Of a DNA stretch of 64,000 bases, positions 61,751-64,000 are shown piece after piece. Made by a program: the position numbers and the translations under genes. The DNA comes from Capitella teleta (Eukaryota; Annelida; Polychaeta; Capitellidae). Within the stretch, counting starts at the first letter, position 1. Each line of letters begins with the position of its first letter. The notes below the pieces were generated by a model. That model searched no databases, was not told where the DNA came from, and saw only the letters and a list, made by a program, of their open reading frames with translations. The stretch is taken from NCBI GenBank assembly GCA_000328365.1, contig KB306459.1, positions 217,976 to 281,975 of the forward strand, in the 5' to 3' direction.

Positions 61751-61898
61751 TCTGACTCAAAAAGTGTTCATGTCTTATCTCATTCGACTCGACATCAAAA
61801 CACTTTATGGCGACGGAAATTGGCATTTACACCTCTGAGGAGACAAAACTGTATCGCATTTCGCAATCAGCATTTGTCGTAAATCATTGAGAACAATC
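61751..61898 (+). repeat. dispersed repeat family E, copy 2
   Basis: Inverted, nearly identical partner of 36714-36860, about 25 kb away. The close match implies a recent shared origin, by transposition or gene conversion, or functional conservation. The ends show no terminal inverted repeats that I can see, and no poly(A) follows. Class unassigned. Confidence 0.85.
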
Positions 61899-62519
61899 GG
61901 CACGAGGATATGCCCACCCACGACAGATCAAGCATCGCGTGCCCCCAGGTGAATGCCGTTATCATGTTGCACACTTACAAAGTCGTAGGTTATTAAAGAG
62001 AGATTCATTAATAGAAGGTACAATCAACTCATTTGTCTACTTCTCGTATCAAAAGACCACAACAAAAGAACACCCTCACGAACTAATTCAGATGTCAGTG
62101 TTCTGTTAAAAGGAACGATGCAGGTATCAGACTTATAAAAATATCATGTTAGTAAAGCCTATGAACCAAAAATAAGATTTCAAAGTTATGTATGTGCCTT
62201 ACTGGCAGTAACTGTGGTTGAGTAATTACATTTATTACAAGAGATACAAAAGAAATCTCAACAAAATGTCAATTACTTGTAACAGTAGAAGATAAACAAT
62301 ATCACGATACACATATTTAAGACATGATGTGTATCACATCGTAAATGAAACAAATGATACATAATTCTAACCATTACGTTATTCCAATGAAATTTTCTAT
62401 TTAATTGTTACGCAAATAACCTAAGCATTGAATGACTTTATAAGATAATCCATAACTTTATAATTATGTGACATTTGATATAAATTATTAGACAACCAAA
62501 TGGGTCAATAGGCGCTTAA
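61899..62519. other. gene-free stretch
   Basis: AT-rich unique sequence. No element or open frame is recognised. Confidence 0.5.
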
Positions 62520-62705
62520 ATGGGTTGTTGGTTTCTTTGGCGAGTTCCGACTGAATTGACCGAGTTGTGAGTAATGCAGATATTGTGACTAATGCGAGCA
62601 ATATCACATCGTTAGTTCTGCTCTTATCTCTCCAAGAGGACACTGTTATCTGATAATCCAATTTGGTTTCTCTAAGAGCATCAATGTATCATGAAAAAAC
62701 TTGCA
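62520..62705 (-). repeat. dispersed repeat family A, copy 3 (inverted)
   Basis: The reverse complement aligns with 28335-28560 from CATTGATGCTCTTAGAGAAACC to TCAATTCAGTCGGAACTCGCC and, more weakly, with 14565-14785. This copy ends earlier than the other two, lacking the CTTATTGCCAG part. The 72-codon plus frame at 62691-62909 begins at its edge and is not called. Confidence 0.7.
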
Positions 62706-63704
62706 GTTATCCTCCTTAAGGCAGCAGTTGTGGTGCAACCAATGCGACATTCCGTACCACACCATATACAATCTCAGTTTGTAGCCTGTTTTCGGCTAAA
62801 TAAGGTTGAAGGACGGTCTATTATCATTGCAATCACAGCCATTGTGTGGCTGGCATTGAATTTTCTTTCGGAGAAGTCTGGTAAACACGATTCAACTTCC
62901 AAGTACTGAAAGCTCAGCTGCTCAATGACGTCATTCGTGGATGTCTATTACATGGAAAATACCTTTCAAAGAGCGGTCTATCTCTCCCAAGGCAAATCCA
63001 TAGACCAATAAAAGAGGACACGCAAATGTCCCAACCATCGGGATAAGTCAACACGGTTTCTTTAAACGTGGATTTCTGTAACATGAATTCACGATCATAA
63101 AAATGTTTGATATTTTTCCACTGAGAGATGAGAACTTATGCGTTCTGAAAGGAAGACGTGTATGCGTTTTACAAATGACACAAACGCAAAATAAAGACCA
63201 CAAAAACTAATACCATACGAAGCAGGATAATGATGATCGTATTGGATCCCTGCGGAACAAGTCTCCTCAGGTGGAAAAAACATACGTCGAAGATAATGTT
63301 TCCGACGCTGCATCCATCTCAATTTGGTAGAAAACTAAGGCTCTCCCGTTGCATGCATTTAACTGTGCAATGCATTTTATTTCAGAGCAAACAGCAAACC
63401 GTATTACCTCCTTGAATGATGGCATGTGTGGGTACATTTAGCTCCGGATATTGAATTGCACCAATACAACGTGTATTGAGTACAATTCTAGCAATTGAAT
63501 ATTTGATTGTGAAAAGCGACCCTTATATAATAGTGCCAATCGTAGAATCCAATCACAGCTTGCTATATGCATGTCACGGGACCACGTGACAGCAATTCCG
63601 GTGAAGAAGATGTCTCGGAACCTACTAAGTTTTTCACTTCGTGTCCTGAATATTGATTTTACTATAAAATAACGCCCAAAAGAGGAATGTGCCCCATAGG
63701 GATA
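62706..63704. other. gene-free stretch with a CRE palindrome
   Basis: TGACGTCA lies at 62926-62933. Short frames on both strands around 63095-63415 are shadows without recognised domains. Confidence 0.45.
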
Positions 63705-63969
63705 CTAGGATTCAACGAAAAGCAGGGCGAAGTTTGAACTGAGGTCCTCCTTATTGGGGTTCCGGCAAACGAACGAGCTGCTGAAAAGCCCTCATTGAGG
63801 CATGAACACCTCCCAAGTGTAAAATTGCACCCAATAAACCAATGGAAGTAGCCACTGTTATAGGCCTATGAATCCCCTGGAGTAGAATCGATTCGATTTT
63901 ATTGCAGACTTATTGCCATTGCCAGATGTCTGTGGAATTCCTATTGGCTCAAAACGTCACGCTGATTTC
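63705..63969 (-). repeat. dispersed repeat family B, copy 3 (inverted, longest)
   Basis: The reverse complement begins with TCAGCGTGACGTTTTGAGCC and follows copy 1 through to GCAGCTCGTT. It then continues with GCCGGAACCCCAATAAGGAG and a GTTCAAACTTCGCCC stretch that only weakly resembles a polymerase III B box. Alternating matches with copies 1 and 2 show that all three descend from one source sequence. The copy lies close to the right window edge but appears complete. Confidence 0.8.
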
Positions 63970-64000
63970 ATGCTTAAATAAGCGCCTATGATTATTGCGC

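Overview
This looks like AT-rich animal genomic DNA. It has long stretches without open frames, strong 3' splice-site signals, poly(A)-tailed SINEs, a LINE 3' end, a piggyBac relic, microsatellites and one 50-N assembly gap. Nothing resembles a bacterial operon, plasmid or phage. The tRNA-headed SINEs, the TTAA-bounded piggyBac and the LINE with an (AAATG)n tail would fit a marine invertebrate, perhaps a deuterostome such as an echinoderm or hemichordate. The species cannot be fixed by reading alone. The longest open frame is 163 codons and almost all others are under 110, so the window is best read as a gene desert or very large introns.

Layout. 1-9 kb: plain AT-rich DNA with a tRNA-derived SINE near 2.83 kb and a 194-bp tandem duplication at 3.9-4.3 kb. 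10-13.4 kb: low-complexity DNA, a diverged tandem duplication of about 460 bp, a LINE/SINE-like tail with an ATTC repeat, three CRE palindromes in 230 bp, and a 153-bp tandem repeat. 14.5-28.5 kb: scattered copies of dispersed families A, B and C, a coding-like but interrupted stretch at 18.1-18.9 kb, a DR5 nuclear-receptor motif, a perfect 18-bp hairpin and the assembly gap. 30.9-41 kb: a perfect 31-base palindrome, one end of an inverted repeat pair (family E), a candidate terminal coding exon on the minus strand at 38.0-38.3 kb, and a promoter-like stretch at 40.4-40.9 kb (CRE, NRF-1 and CCAAT motifs). 45-48.6 kb: further copies of families F, B and C and a 5'-truncated LINE. 53.7 kb: the second copy of family F. 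58.5-60.6 kb: a 2.1-kb piggyBac relic with perfect TTAA-bounded inverted ends and a recognisable minus-strand transposase C-terminal zinc-binding region. 61-64 kb: a Ser-tRNA-like SINE with a 25-A tail, then further copies of families E, A and B.

The best-supported content is mobile DNA. The piggyBac relic, the LINE end and the two SINEs can be assigned to classes. Families A, B, C, E and F are internal repeats, recognised because the window contains two or three copies of each; I could not assign them to a known class. There is no gene whose function I can name. The best host-gene candidate is the small membrane-protein exon at 38 kb, and the most suggestive regulatory stretch is at 40.4-40.9 kb. 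No intact system of cooperating genes is visible.
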